NCBI RefSeq assembly: GCF_041021895.1
Contig: NZ_CP157428.1
Location: forward strand, 1,302,001-1,366,000
Direction: 5' to 3'
From: Acinetobacter sp. XH1741
GTDB lineage: Bacteria > Pseudomonadota > Gammaproteobacteria > Pseudomonadales > Moraxellaceae
DNA length: 64,000 nt
Positions 39,682 to 49,197 of this stretch are shown here, piece after piece. The number at the start of each line of letters is the position of its first letter. Positions within the stretch are counted from its first letter, which is position 1. The position numbers and the translations under genes are program-made. The notes under the pieces are model-generated. The model did not search any database. It had not been told where the DNA came from and saw only the letters and a program-made list of their open reading frames with translations.

Positions 39682-42093
39682 ATGAACAAAAATAAAGAAA
39701 GTCACGGCTCAAAGTTTATTTTAAATACATTAGCAGCCAGCATGTTGTTAGTGAGTGGACAAGTTTTTGCTTTAGAAGCTTTAACGGATGCCGATTTGAG
39801 CGCAGTCAATGGTCAAGATGGAATCTCGATTCAAACTACGTTTAATGAAATTAATATTGATAATGCTTACTGGGACGACCATGCAGGCACGCCAACAAGT
39901 GCTGATCAGGTTTTAAGAGCTCAAGCGAGCGGTGTAAAAATACAAAAAAGTAATGCTTCTACACAAGCTTTAGGAACGAACTATCGTTTAGATGTGGGAA
40001 GTAATACAACTACAGGTAAAGCTGGCATTGATTTTTCTATGCAAAGCAGTCCCTCCCTTATAACTGTAAATAGCGTTAAAGTGTGTAATAGCTCTGCTAC
40101 CTGTTCACCAACAATGGGGCAGATGGCGATACAAACAACTTCTCCTTTAAATTTAGCATTGACTACTCAAGATGGTTTATTTAGCCCCAATAGTCAGTCC
40201 AATATGACGCTGGGTATAAATAACGCAAATATTTATTTGGGGCAATTAGACGCACGTAGTCAGCTAAACCAACTGATATTAAAGAACTTTAATTTTAATT
40301 TTGTGGGTAAAGGGGTCATGTTTATTGATCCTATTCGTGGCGTAGTTTTACAAACGAATACCGGAACAAATGTGGCTGCTGTTGGACAAACCCCAAATAG
40401 TACTTATGGCTATGTCGATTTTAATCGCGTTGCTGATTCAGCTTCCGGATTAACAGCAGGTACTTATGTTGATAGTAATGGCAAAGTGACTAATTCGGGT
40501 TTGAACATTGAAGTAATGCTCAGCTCCAATGTTGATAAAACTAATCCCTATGGATTGGATGCGACCAATACACCGCAAAATTCAAAAGGTTTAATTCGAT
40601 TGGGCGCAAGCGGACGTATGGTAAATAGTTATTTACAAGTCCGTGGTATGGATGGTTCTTCAGATACAACCACTCTAGGTACTGCGAATACGGCTTCGGG
40701 TACGACTTCAAGTAATAGTATTTTAGGTAATACGGGAATTGCCTTCCGTATGAAAGGTGAATTCACCAAAGATAATGATTCAATGCTGGGTTCAGATGGT
40801 AAAGCCACGACTTTAGAAATTGGTGGGGCAGGTTTAAATGCCTACGGTTTCGAGTTTGGTAATTTAACTGGACTGAATTCAGCTACACGTGGTTACTTTG
40901 ATAGCGGAAATATTTATTTAAATCTTGCCGATACAAAAACCTTATTAATGCCAAATAACGCAACCTTAAATAGTATTCGTTTAGGTTCTGGTACTTTAAC
41001 AACCGCTGCCGATTATCAACATAATATTCATCGTGATACGGTGACTAATCCATTTAGTTTAATTCTTGCGATGCGTGGAGCCGAGTTTCAGGCATTTTCA
41101 AGACGTGGCCGTTTTACCACAAGTGCGAATGTCGCTGCTGCCAATCAATTTGCAGACAATGGCTTAAGTAACCAATGGGGCTTGGCGTTACCTTTTTATA
41201 ATTTAAATGCCAATGCTGCTGTTTATGGTGTAGATGCACCTGCAAATAGTGCTTATTACTATACAAAAGATGCTAATGGTAAACCGATTCAAAATGCTGT
41301 GGGTACTTCGGGAACAACTTCGCGTTTAGGTTTTGGTGTCGCTGTTGGAACAACAGGACGCGATGCAGGTGGAACTAAAACGACTTCAATTTTATTAATT
41401 GATGGTTCTCCAAACGCCAATAATGCGGGTAATCCTACCGACTATTACATGGGTTTACGTAATATTGATATGTTCCTAAAAGGTAATGGCACTATCGGTT
41501 TGGAAAATGGCAGTCTCAATATTAGTTTAAGAGAAATGCTACTTGCTTTATCTACCGAAATTGCAGCGGGTTATTTACCGGGAGCTAAATATAAAACTTG
41601 TCCAGCAACAGGATCTTGTACTTCACCGATCGATAACTTTGCCAGAAATAATGATGTCTTATTTGGCTTAAAACTACGCTTAGGCGGCGATTTAAATTTA
41701 TCGATTGTGCCAAATAGTTCGATTGCCGATGGTAGTGCTTTAACTGTTTTAGGTGATTTTACAATGCCTGCTACAGCAACTGGAAACTCAGTTCAGATTA
41801 GTGACCCAATTGATGGCTCTGCAATTGGTTTTGAGAATATGACTGGTAAGCTTGCGTTTAACACGGCGTTAGTTGTTGGAAAAGACAGCGCGAGTGGTTT
41901 GGGTAAGGTGGGTGTAAATACCGCAGTGTATTTTAATCCCGATAAAAATATTGATGGTGCTTTACGCGTTAAAGATATTAACTTCTATCCACCTTCAACA
42001 GGGGCAGGCGCACGTTTAGGTGAACTTGCAATTACTGGTGGACGTTTAAATAGTAGCTTTAGCATTGTGCCGAGAAATGGTGCTTTTAACTAA
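39682..42093 (+). CDS. Secreted cluster protein 4, 803 aa, GQ-motif family
   Basis: The largest member. After a long, basic signal peptide (cleavage about A30, GQVFA) comes L34-T-D-A-D-L-S-A-V-N-G-Q45 and then DGISIQTTFNEINIDN, a clear start of beta strands. The rest is G/N/S/T-rich, low in charge and full of repeated short strands, compatible with a beta-solenoid or large beta barrel, which I cannot distinguish by eye. Cysteine pairs occur in VCNSSATCSP and TCPATGSC. I used ATG 39682 with AAAGGAA upstream and rejected the in-frame ATG at 39643. A strong terminator follows directly. Confidence 0.8.
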   Translation: MNKNKESHGSKFILNTLAASMLLVSGQVFALEALTDADLSAVNGQDGISIQTTFNEINIDNAYWDDHAGTPTSADQVLRAQASGVKIQKSNASTQALGTNYRLDVGSNTTTGKAGIDFSMQSSPSLITVNSVKVCNSSATCSPTMGQMAIQTTSPLNLALTTQDGLFSPNSQSNMTLGINNANIYLGQLDARSQLNQLILKNFNFNFVGKGVMFIDPIRGVVLQTNTGTNVAAVGQTPNSTYGYVDFNRVADSASGLTAGTYVDSNGKVTNSGLNIEVMLSSNVDKTNPYGLDATNTPQNSKGLIRLGASGRMVNSYLQVRGMDGSSDTTTLGTANTASGTTSSNSILGNTGIAFRMKGEFTKDNDSMLGSDGKATTLEIGGAGLNAYGFEFGNLTGLNSATRGYFDSGNIYLNLADTKTLLMPNNATLNSIRLGSGTLTTAADYQHNIHRDTVTNPFSLILAMRGAEFQAFSRRGRFTTSANVAAANQFADNGLSNQWGLALPFYNLNANAAVYGVDAPANSAYYYTKDANGKPIQNAVGTSGTTSRLGFGVAVGTTGRDAGGTKTTSILLIDGSPNANNAGNPTDYYMGLRNIDMFLKGNGTIGLENGSLNISLREMLLALSTEIAAGYLPGAKYKTCPATGSCTSPIDNFARNNDVLFGLKLRLGGDLNLSIVPNSSIADGSALTVLGDFTMPATATGNSVQISDPIDGSAIGFENMTGKLAFNTALVVGKDSASGLGKVGVNTAVYFNPDKNIDGALRVKDINFYPPSTGAGARLGELAITGGRLNSSFSIVPRNGAFN

Positions 42094-42118
42094 TAAAGTG
42101 GTGATCTCACCACTTTAT
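42093..42118 (+). terminator. Terminator after cluster gene 4
   Basis: ATAAAGTGGTGA pairs with TCACCACTTTAT (12 bp, minimal loop) and is followed by ATAAAAAAATT. It starts at the stop codon of gene 4 and separates it from gene 5. The missing T tract makes it imperfect. Confidence 0.65.
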
Positions 42119-42248
42119 ATAAAAAAATTATTTTAAATGTGATTGGATTTGCATTCGTCGGGTTATAGGGATAATTGTTTTGTAGTTGCATTTTATTCTG
42201 ATAGTCTGAACAAATAATAAGCGTTTGTCTCTTAAGGATTAGAGCGAC

Positions 42249-43202
42249 ATGAAAAATAAAAATATAGGGTGCTGGCTATTACTTGCCACTAGTTCAAGTG
42301 TTTTTGCGATGCAGCCTTTGGATGATCAAAGTCTTTCAGCAACGACGGGTCAAAATGGTTTAACGCTAGGTATTCAGGCCGATAAAGTTAAATTTAATCA
42401 AGTCGCACTCATCGATACTAACGGTATTGCCTCTACCGCTTACAATAGTAAAGCTGGTCTTGTTATTGCTGGAAATGCGGCCAATCCGGTTCCCGGTATT
42501 GAGTTTATTAAAGCAGCTGCCTCAACTAATCCTTCTTTTAATATTGCTATAGATACCGATGCAGGCGCGGGTAAACCTTTCGTAAATTTAGCTATCACCA
42601 TGGGAAGTGATGTAAACGGTATTCAACTTTTACCATTTTCAGTTTATTTAGCACCTAATACTTCGCTTTCTAGCCCCTCTGATTATGCAGTGACCAGTTA
42701 TGCCCCAAAATCAATTTTTAGTTCGGGAACCACGGTAAATACAGGAGTGAAAGAACTTATTCGCTCTACTGGAAATTTGGATATTAACTTTGTACAGACC
42801 AATAAACCTCGTTTAAACATTCAATTGGGGCATGCTGCTCAGTCTGTGATGGTCAAATTTGGTGGAGCAATTCAATCGATTTGTTCTGCTGCATCTGGTT
42901 GCCCAATTACTCTGGTGTCCGATTATACAGGTGCTTCATTTGGGTTTAAATTTGCAGGGACAAATCCATCTACAGGTTTTGTTCTTGATGGTTTCTATGC
43001 AGGAGTTGATCCGACTGGACTTACTTTTGGCAATACGGGGGCATCTAGTAAATTTGATGCATCGCTTAACAATGTAACTTTAGGAAATGCAGGCCTACAA
43101 AGTCCAACAACGTTTAATAATTTACCTAATGGGTCTATGGGGAGTTTTGGAGTTACGGGTGCTTCGGTAACCGACTTTAAAATGAAAGTAAGCGGGTTTT
43201 AG
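42249..43202 (+). CDS. Secreted cluster protein 5, 317 aa, GQ-motif family
   Basis: Signal peptide with cleavage after A20 (SSSVFA), then L24-D-D-Q-S-L-S-A-T-T-G-Q35 and NGLTLGIQADKVKFNQV, closely parallel to protein 4. The body is again low in charge and rich in G/S/T/N, with one cysteine pair (ICSAASGCP). It ends in FKMKVSGF; an aromatic last residue is a feature of many outer-membrane beta-barrel proteins, although the fold here is unknown. AAGGA at 42234-42238 is the ribosome binding site. It has its own 155-base upstream gap and may be separately transcribed. Confidence 0.8.
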   Translation: MKNKNIGCWLLLATSSSVFAMQPLDDQSLSATTGQNGLTLGIQADKVKFNQVALIDTNGIASTAYNSKAGLVIAGNAANPVPGIEFIKAAASTNPSFNIAIDTDAGAGKPFVNLAITMGSDVNGIQLLPFSVYLAPNTSLSSPSDYAVTSYAPKSIFSSGTTVNTGVKELIRSTGNLDINFVQTNKPRLNIQLGHAAQSVMVKFGGAIQSICSAASGCPITLVSDYTGASFGFKFAGTNPSTGFVLDGFYAGVDPTGLTFGNTGASSKFDASLNNVTLGNAGLQSPTTFNNLPNGSMGSFGVTGASVTDFKMKVSGF

Positions 43203-43223
43203 AACTACTTACTTAACCTGAAA

Positions 43224-43262
43224 TATAAAAAGAGGGGGTATAAACAGCCATCCTCTTTTATA
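43224..43262. terminator. Bidirectional hairpin between cluster gene 5 and dusC
   Basis: TATAAAAAGAGG pairs with CCTCTTTTATA (one bulge, 16-base loop), with T- or A-rich arms on both strands, between convergent genes. Confidence 0.7.
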
Positions 43263-43274
43263 AATCTTAAGTGA

Positions 43275-44231
43275 TTAATGATGTGATGAACTGGTTTGTT
43301 CTAACTTTTGAACAATTTCATCTAAAGCTTTAATTCGTTTAACTTGGTCCCATAATTCTTTCGCTTGAGGATAGGCTTTAGTCATCATGCCTAACCATTG
43401 CTTATAACGACCCACCATTCCAATTTCTGTTTTGGCTTGACCATTTAAAAAACGGATTTGCAAGTCAACGAGTTGTTCCCAAGTAAATAATGCGTCATCC
43501 ATATTATTACGAATGCATTGGGTTAAATCAGGCGTCGTCACAGCACCACGACCAATCATTAAATCTTCACAACCAGATTGCTGTTGGCAGGCTTTAGCAT
43601 CGGCATTGGTCCAGATTTCGCCGTTAGCAATTACATTAATTTTTAAAGCTTCTTTAATCGGTAGAATTTTTTCCCAGTAGGCAGGAGGTGTATAGCCATC
43701 TGCTTTTGTTCGGGCATGAACGGTTAACCAGCTTGCACCAGCATCTTCAACTGCATGGGCATTTTCCATAGTGTGGTTTTCATCAAGATAACCCAAACGC
43801 ATTTTTGCTGAAACAGGAATGTGTGCAGGTACTGCATCGCGGACTGCTTTAATAAGCAGATGTACCACGTCAGGTTCATCAAGAAGTACGGAACCACCTC
43901 GGTGTCGATTAACTGTTTTTGCAGGGCAACCAAAATTAAGGTCGATTGCAGGAGCACCTAGCTCAACCACTTTTGCAGCATTTGCTGCCAGCATATCTGG
44001 ATTGTTCCCTAAGAACTGGACGTGAACTGGCGTACCTGCGGCTGTTTTACCGTCGTTCTTTAACTCAGGACAAAAACTATAATAGATATGGTCTGGCAAA
44101 ATGCTGTCTGTAACGCGAATAAACTCGGTTACACACCAGTCGAAGTGACCAACAGATGTGAGTGTATCCCGCATGATCGGGTCAGTTAAACCTTCCATTG
44201 GAGCGAGTATGAGTTTCACAGTCTGAGTCAC
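43275..44231 (-). CDS. dusC: tRNA-dihydrouridine(16) synthase
   Basis: This 318-residue FMN enzyme reduces uridine to dihydrouridine in tRNA. The FMN-binding start LAPMEGLTDPIMRD, the catalytic cysteine in DLNFGCPAKTVNRHRGG and the phosphate-binding end VIANGEIW...MIGRGA are all present. Overall agreement with E. coli DusC (e.g. ITEFVRV/VTEFIRV and IPVSAKMRLGY) supports DusC rather than DusA or DusB, so position U16 is the likely target. It lies downstream of the ypjD-like gene but behind a terminator. Confidence 0.92.
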   Translation of the reverse strand: MTQTVKLILAPMEGLTDPIMRDTLTSVGHFDWCVTEFIRVTDSILPDHIYYSFCPELKNDGKTAAGTPVHVQFLGNNPDMLAANAAKVVELGAPAIDLNFGCPAKTVNRHRGGSVLLDEPDVVHLLIKAVRDAVPAHIPVSAKMRLGYLDENHTMENAHAVEDAGASWLTVHARTKADGYTPPAYWEKILPIKEALKINVIANGEIWTNADAKACQQQSGCEDLMIGRGAVTTPDLTQCIRNNMDDALFTWEQLVDLQIRFLNGQAKTEIGMVGRYKQWLGMMTKAYPQAKELWDQVKRIKALDEIVQKLEQTSSSHH

Positions 44232-44240
44232 CTGATTAAA

Positions 44241-44276
44241 ACAAAAACAGCGTTATACGGGATATGTATAACGCTG
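44241..44276 (-). terminator. Terminator of the ypjD-like gene
   Basis: On the minus strand a perfect 11-bp stem (CAGCGTTATAC with its complement, 7-base loop) is followed by TTTTTGTTTT. It separates the ypjD-like gene from dusC. Confidence 0.9.
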
Positions 44277-44303
44277 TCTAGTAGTGCTGAAATTTTAATT
44301 GTT

Positions 44304-45113
44304 TTATCGGCCTAATATCATTTCGAGTACAAATTTACTGCCAATAAAACCGATCGCTAATAGAGCAAAACCAATTAGAGTAAAACGAATCGCTTTTTGA
44401 CCGCGCCATCCGAGTTTGTAATGGCCAATGAGTAATGATCCATAAATAATCCATGAAATAATACTAAATACGGTTTTATGAGCGAGATGTTGGGCAAAGA
44501 AGCTATCAACTGTTAAGAAGCCAAACGCCAGAGCAATCGTTAATAAAATAAAACCGGTAATGATTAAGTCAAATAATAAAGATTCCATTGCCTGAATTGG
44601 CGGAAGTAAATTGACCCAAAAACGTTTTTTTTGTTTCTTTTTGAGTTCACGATTTTGGAACCATATTAAAATTGCGTGTATGGTTGCCATCAGTAAAACT
44701 GCATAGGCAGAAAGTGAAAGAATAATATGTGTATCAAGACCTAGTGAATGCTGCTCGATAAACTGATTTGATTTACTAAATGCAAAACCTAAAATAAGAC
44801 CAATTGCAGCGACAGGAATGCCAAGTAAGTTTAAAGGCACAATCGGGCGAAATGTACTAAAAATTAAACTTAACAACAACATAAGCCATGATGTAAAAGA
44901 AACTAAATTAAAAACATCATAGTTAATTCCTAAAGGCGTCAGCATGGCATGGCATAAAACTGTACCGTGCAGTAGCAGTGCCAAGGTCGTAACAAGAGCA
45001 AATAACCATGGGTTTGGTTCACGTTTTGACATTAAACGTATGAACAGATACCAGAAAGAAGTGGTATATGCGATGAGTGCCAAAATTGTATAAACCAAGG
45101 GGAGGCTAATCAT
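44304..45113 (-). CDS. ypjD: Inner-membrane protein of the CcsA/HemX type (YpjD-like)
   Basis: This 269-residue protein has about eight hydrophobic helices and belongs to the cytochrome c assembly (CcsA/CcmC) superfamily. A conserved pattern (GLDTHIILSLSAYAVLLMATIHAILI) lies at about residues 124-149 and HKTVFSIISWIIYGSLL near 210-228. It is divergent from ffh, exactly as ypjD is in E. coli. Role in heme handling is suggested by family membership, but the E. coli protein is not a dedicated cytochrome c assembly factor. Confidence 0.85.
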   Translation of the reverse strand: MISLPLVYTILALIAYTTSFWYLFIRLMSKREPNPWLFALVTTLALLLHGTVLCHAMLTPLGINYDVFNLVSFTSWLMLLLSLIFSTFRPIVPLNLLGIPVAAIGLILGFAFSKSNQFIEQHSLGLDTHIILSLSAYAVLLMATIHAILIWFQNRELKKKQKKRFWVNLLPPIQAMESLLFDLIITGFILLTIALAFGFLTVDSFFAQHLAHKTVFSIISWIIYGSLLIGHYKLGWRGQKAIRFTLIGFALLAIGFIGSKFVLEMILGR

Positions 45114-45253
45114 GTCAAACCTTTTTCAGGATTAATTCATCTAGATAAGATATAAATTCGCTGCGAACTAAAGTATCCTATAGCATTCTATGCATAAATT
45201 TTCTATTTCGAGAAAGATTTTTTTGCAACTAGCCATTTTAAGCGGATTTTGCA

Positions 45254-46663
45254 ATGTTTGATACCTTAACAGAACGACTCACGCAGAGTTTAAGAAATGT
45301 TACTGGCTCAGGGCAGCTGACCGAAGACAATATTAAAGATACCTTACGTGAAGTACGTATGGCTCTTCTTGAAGCCGATGTCGCGTTACCTGTAACTCGT
45401 GAATTTATCGCGAAAGTTAAGGAAGAGGCATTGGGCCAAGAAGTGATGACCCAGTTATCTCCAGGCCAGGCATTTGTAAAAATTGTCTATGACGAACTCA
45501 CCAAGATGATGGGTGAGGCAAATGAAACACTGGATTTAAGTGCTAAGCCTCCAGTTGTTGTATTGCTTGCCGGTTTACAAGGTGCAGGTAAAACAACCAC
45601 AGCAGCAAAGCTGGCACGTTTCTTAAAAGAACGTCAAAAGAAAAAAGTAATGACGGTTTCTGCCGACGTTTATCGTCCGGCAGCGATCAAACAGTTAGAA
45701 ACTGTTTCCAATGAAGTTGGTGCAGGGTTTATTCCATCAGATCCTTCTGAAAAGCCAATTGATATCGTTAATCGTGCAATTGAACAGGCGAAAATCCAGT
45801 TTGCTGATGTATTGATTGTCGATACGGCAGGTCGTTTGCATGTCGATGAAGACATGATGGACGAAATTAAAGAATTGCACGCAGCAGTTAAGCCAACTGA
45901 AACTTTGTTCGTGGTTGATGCCATGACAGGTCAGGATGCTGCAAATACAGCCAAAGCATTCAATGATGCTTTGGCTCTTACAGGTGTGATTCTTACTAAA
46001 ACTGATGGTGATGCGCGTGGTGGTGCGGCACTTTCTGTGCGTGCCATTACAGGTAAGCCAATCAAGTTCTTAGGTATGGGTGAAAAGCTTGATGCTTTAG
46101 AACCATTCCATCCGGACCGTGTTGCTCAACGTATTTTAGGTATGGGTGACGTACTTTCTTTAGTCGAGGAAGTTGAACGTAAAATCGACAAAGAAAAAGC
46201 CGAAAAAATGGCTAAAAAATTGCAAAAAGGCGGTAGCTTCAACTTTGAAGATATGCTGATGCAATTTGAGCAAATGAAAAAGATGGGCGGTATGATGGGC
46301 TTCTTAGATAAGTTGCCTGGCATGAGCGGTGCGGGAATTCAGCAAGCGATTGAGCAAGCGAACCCTGAAAAACAAGTCAAAAAGATGGAAGCAATTATCC
46401 AGTCAATGACTGTTAAAGAACGCCGTAATCCAGACCTGATGAACCCAAGTCGTAAAAAACGTATTGCGGCAGGTTGTGGTATGGATGTTGCTGAAGTGAA
46501 TAAACTCATTAAGCAACAAGCACAAATGGCTAAAATGATGAAGAAGTTTGCGAATCCATCTGGTATGAGCAAAATGATGCGTTCATTAGGCAATATGCAA
46601 AAACAATTTGGCGGTGGCGGTGGTATGGGACCACTCTTTGGTAACAACGACCAAAAGAAATAA
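45254..46663 (+). CDS. ffh: Signal recognition particle protein
   Basis: Ffh (469 aa) binds signal sequences of nascent membrane proteins together with 4.5S RNA and delivers them to FtsY. It has the N domain (1-85), the GTPase G domain with P-loop GLQGAGKTTTAAK at about 107-119 and VDTAGR at about 192-197, and the methionine-rich M domain (about 300-440) ending in a glycine-rich tail. The divergent ypjD-like gene is the usual neighbour. Confidence 0.97.
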   Translation: MFDTLTERLTQSLRNVTGSGQLTEDNIKDTLREVRMALLEADVALPVTREFIAKVKEEALGQEVMTQLSPGQAFVKIVYDELTKMMGEANETLDLSAKPPVVVLLAGLQGAGKTTTAAKLARFLKERQKKKVMTVSADVYRPAAIKQLETVSNEVGAGFIPSDPSEKPIDIVNRAIEQAKIQFADVLIVDTAGRLHVDEDMMDEIKELHAAVKPTETLFVVDAMTGQDAANTAKAFNDALALTGVILTKTDGDARGGAALSVRAITGKPIKFLGMGEKLDALEPFHPDRVAQRILGMGDVLSLVEEVERKIDKEKAEKMAKKLQKGGSFNFEDMLMQFEQMKKMGGMMGFLDKLPGMSGAGIQQAIEQANPEKQVKKMEAIIQSMTVKERRNPDLMNPSRKKRIAAGCGMDVAEVNKLIKQQAQMAKMMKKFANPSGMSKMMRSLGNMQKQFGGGGGMGPLFGNNDQKK

Positions 46664-46669
46664 AACCAC

Positions 46670-46702
46670 AAAATAAAAGGCGCTATAAGCGCCTTTTATT
46701 TT
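46670..46702. terminator. Bidirectional terminator between ffh and coaX
   Basis: A perfect 15-bp stem (AAAATAAAAGGCGCT and its complement) with a 3-base loop sits between convergent ffh and coaX; the arms provide A/T tracts on both strands. Confidence 0.93.
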
Positions 46703-46712
46703 GTTGCATATT

Positions 46713-47447
46713 TTAGTCTTTCGGATAATGAGCAATATATTGCTGTAATCCTTTTAGCAAAAGATCTGTTTCAACAGTGGGTTGATATTTCTGTAGAAAT
46801 TTAGCAAAAAGAGGAGCATCTCCACCCGTAAGTAGGAGTTTTTTCGGGTATTGCTGCATAATACTTTCAATCGTACTAATCAGGCCTAGCAAAATACCAT
46901 GGTGTACTGCATCAACTGTGTTGTTGCCCGGGTTTAGATTATCAAAAGCCGAATCAGGTATTTTAATACCTTTGGTATTTTGAATCAGTGCATCACGCTG
47001 CAAATAAAGATTAGGTAAAATATACCCGCCTAAATGCTGTTTACCCTTGGTTAAATCAATCGTGAGTGCGGTTCCACATCCAATAATACAATAATTTTCA
47101 TCTGCTTGAGCTACAGCTAACACTTGCAACCAACGGTCAATCCCGAGTTGGCTTGGTACTTCATAACCACATTGTAAGCCTGCATATTCCGAGTGAACTT
47201 TGGCAAAAACCACAGGAATTTCAAGCCATTTTAAAATCTGCTGAATACGTTGATTGTTTTCAGTATCAAGTACAGAAGAAATCCCAATACGATGTAGACC
47301 TTGATGTTTAAAGTGTTGAATCAGACCCAGCAATAAATCAGCAGGCGACTGTAAATGTAGCTCGGCTGCATGCTCAATAATGTGCTGATCTTCAGTAATC
47401 CAGTATTTTAAACGGGTGTTTCCGATATCAAGCCATAAACTTTTCAT
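46713..47447 (-). CDS. coaX: Type III pantothenate kinase
   Basis: CoaX (244 aa) phosphorylates pantothenate, the first step of coenzyme A synthesis. The ASKHA-fold phosphate motif [13 protein letters not shown] is at the N-terminus, followed by the GIDRW motif (about residues 102-106) and CGTALTIDL (about 123-131). It follows birA after 13 bases, an arrangement also known from Pseudomonas and relatives, so the two are probably co-transcribed. Confidence 0.95.
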   Translation of the reverse strand: MKSLWLDIGNTRLKYWITEDQHIIEHAAELHLQSPADLLLGLIQHFKHQGLHRIGISSVLDTENNQRIQQILKWLEIPVVFAKVHSEYAGLQCGYEVPSQLGIDRWLQVLAVAQADENYCIIGCGTALTIDLTKGKQHLGGYILPNLYLQRDALIQNTKGIKIPDSAFDNLNPGNNTVDAVHHGILLGLISTIESIMQQYPKKLLLTGGDAPLFAKFLQKYQPTVETDLLLKGLQQYIAHYPKD

Positions 47448-47460
47448 GGGAAATACCTAT

Positions 47461-48213
47461 TTACTGAGTGGTCTGTGGTCTTAGGCGACCTTGATAAAAC
47501 TGCTGTGGCTCTGGCGTTTCAAGAATTACTGCACCTTCGTTGGAAATCCCAACAAAACGGCCGTGTACCAACCCCTGACTATGTTCAAACTGAACGAGTT
47601 GATTAATCCATGCCGCGTGATGGTTAAAACGTCCTGCCAAGTTATAGCAACCATGATCAAACCAGCGAGCTGCATTTTGAATTGCAATATAAAGCTCAGA
47701 AATGAGTTCAAGACGACTCATTTGCTCTAAACCTAAATCCTCTAGAGACGTAATTGGTTGATCACTATCAGTCACTGGAGGTGTTTTTAAATTAATACCG
47801 ACACCCACAATAGCCTGATGTTGAGAAAGCGGTTCGACCAATATTCCACCCCATTTCCCCTGAGTACTATACAAATCATTGGGCCATTTTACTTGTAAGT
47901 TCAAAGCTTGTAACTGCGGGATCTGGAGAATATTTAGAGCAACTTCAAGTGCTAAGCGACCATCTAAGGGTGTTCGAGTTTGCACCAATGTGCTTAAATA
48001 AATGTTTCCTTCAGGTGAAATCCATTGCCGTTGATGTTGACCTCGCCCTTGAGTTTGTTGAGCACTGCAAACCAAGCCTGTTGTGATGCCTTTTTGGGCA
48101 ATTTCACGAATATCATCATTGGTCGAAGTTGTGGTTGCTTTTAATAAAACCACTTCTGGAAGCTGGTTTTTTGCGCTTAAAAGTTGTTGTAGTTGGCGAG
48201 TCTCTAAATCCAT
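47461..48213 (-). CDS. birA: Biotin--[acetyl-CoA-carboxylase] ligase without DNA-binding domain
   Basis: BirA (250 aa) attaches biotin to the carrier protein of acetyl-CoA carboxylase. The catalytic domain is complete: biotin/ATP-binding loop QTQGRGQHQRQW, then KWPNDLY, GILVEPL and VGVGINL, and a short C-terminal SH3-like domain. It starts directly before the catalytic domain and has no N-terminal winged helix as E. coli BirA (321 aa) has, so it is a monofunctional ligase and cannot repress the bio genes. coaX is downstream in the same unit. Confidence 0.94.
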   Translation of the reverse strand: MDLETRQLQQLLSAKNQLPEVVLLKATTTSTNDDIREIAQKGITTGLVCSAQQTQGRGQHQRQWISPEGNIYLSTLVQTRTPLDGRLALEVALNILQIPQLQALNLQVKWPNDLYSTQGKWGGILVEPLSQHQAIVGVGINLKTPPVTDSDQPITSLEDLGLEQMSRLELISELYIAIQNAARWFDHGCYNLAGRFNHHAAWINQLVQFEHSQGLVHGRFVGISNEGAVILETPEPQQFYQGRLRPQTTQ

Positions 48214-48243
48214 GTTGAATATGAGCAGAGTGGTAAAACATTT

Positions 48244-49047
48244 ATGGAGTTAATCATATATTTACTCATTGGCGCAATTGCTGGTTTTACTGCCGGATTG
48301 TTTGGGGTTGGTGGTGGACTAATTATTGTACCAATCCTCTATGTCGTGTTTACTCAGTTGCACTATGACCCAACTGTAATCATGCATATTGCAGTTGGAA
48401 CATCGCTTGCAACCATTATTGTGACGTCATTTAGTTCTGTTTCGGCTCATCATAAAAAAGGAGCAGTTCTCTGGCCTGTTTTTCGTAATTTAGCACCGGG
48501 GCTAGTGATTGGTTCATTCTTAGGGGCAGGCATTGCCGATCTCATGTCGGGTCAACATTTACAGCTTCTTATTGGTGTCTTTGCAGTTGTGATGGCCTAT
48601 CGCATGTTTAAAGGCGCAAATGTAGTCGTTGACCCAACACGTCAGCTTCCTTCGACACCTATGCAATTTATGGCGGGTGGTGGTATTGGTATTGCCTCTG
48701 CAATTTTTGGCATTGGGGGCGGTAGCTTAACCGTTCCGTATTTAAACCGTCATGGTGTAGTCATGCAAAAAGCAGTCGCGACTTCTGCCGCTTGTGGTTT
48801 ACCTATTGCTGTAGCGGGTGCAATTGGTTTTATGTGGTTCGGTGCTAAAGAACACATCTCTGTACCCAACACGATTGGTTATGTGCACATCTATGCGTTT
48901 ATTGGTATTAGTGTCATGAGTTTTATTACGGCCAAATTTGGAGCCAAGGTTGCTCATGCATTGTCACCACAAATGCTCAAAAAATGCTTTGCTTGTTTGT
49001 TAGTGGTGGTAGGCAGTTACTTTATTTATAAAGGTTTTACGCATTAA
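48244..49047 (+). CDS. TauE/SafE-family (TSUP) permease
   Basis: This 267-residue membrane protein has about eight hydrophobic helices and two repeated glycine-rich motifs: AGLFGVGGGLIIVPIL near the N-terminus and SAIFGIGGGSLTVPYL near residue 155. This internal duplication is typical of TauE/SafE exporters, which move sulfonates, sulfite or other organic anions. The substrate is unknown. It is divergent from birA with 30 bases between starts. Confidence 0.9.
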   Translation: MELIIYLLIGAIAGFTAGLFGVGGGLIIVPILYVVFTQLHYDPTVIMHIAVGTSLATIIVTSFSSVSAHHKKGAVLWPVFRNLAPGLVIGSFLGAGIADLMSGQHLQLLIGVFAVVMAYRMFKGANVVVDPTRQLPSTPMQFMAGGGIGIASAIFGIGGGSLTVPYLNRHGVVMQKAVATSAACGLPIAVAGAIGFMWFGAKEHISVPNTIGYVHIYAFIGISVMSFITAKFGAKVAHALSPQMLKKCFACLLVVVGSYFIYKGFTH

Positions 49048-49078
49048 AGCTATTTTTATTTAGAAAATTTTGCAAAAG

Positions 49079-49112
49079 AAAAGCTTAGACTGTTTGGTTT
49101 AAGCTTTTTTTA
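49079..49112 (+). terminator. Terminator of the TSUP permease gene
   Basis: AAAAGCTTA pairs with TAAGCTTTT (9 bp, 12-base loop) and is followed by TTTA. Confidence 0.85.
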
Positions 49113-49197
49113 TTTGAGCATTTAAAAAGATTAAAGATAACTTTTTCATCCGATTCCAGTATGGATTTCGCGTGGGTTGGCTTAAAATGCAATAAAA

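Noticed and set aside
35238..43202. Cluster as an acquired island
   Set aside because: I looked for integrase, tRNA, direct repeats or insertion sequences at its edges and saw none; base composition is close to that of neighbouring core genes.
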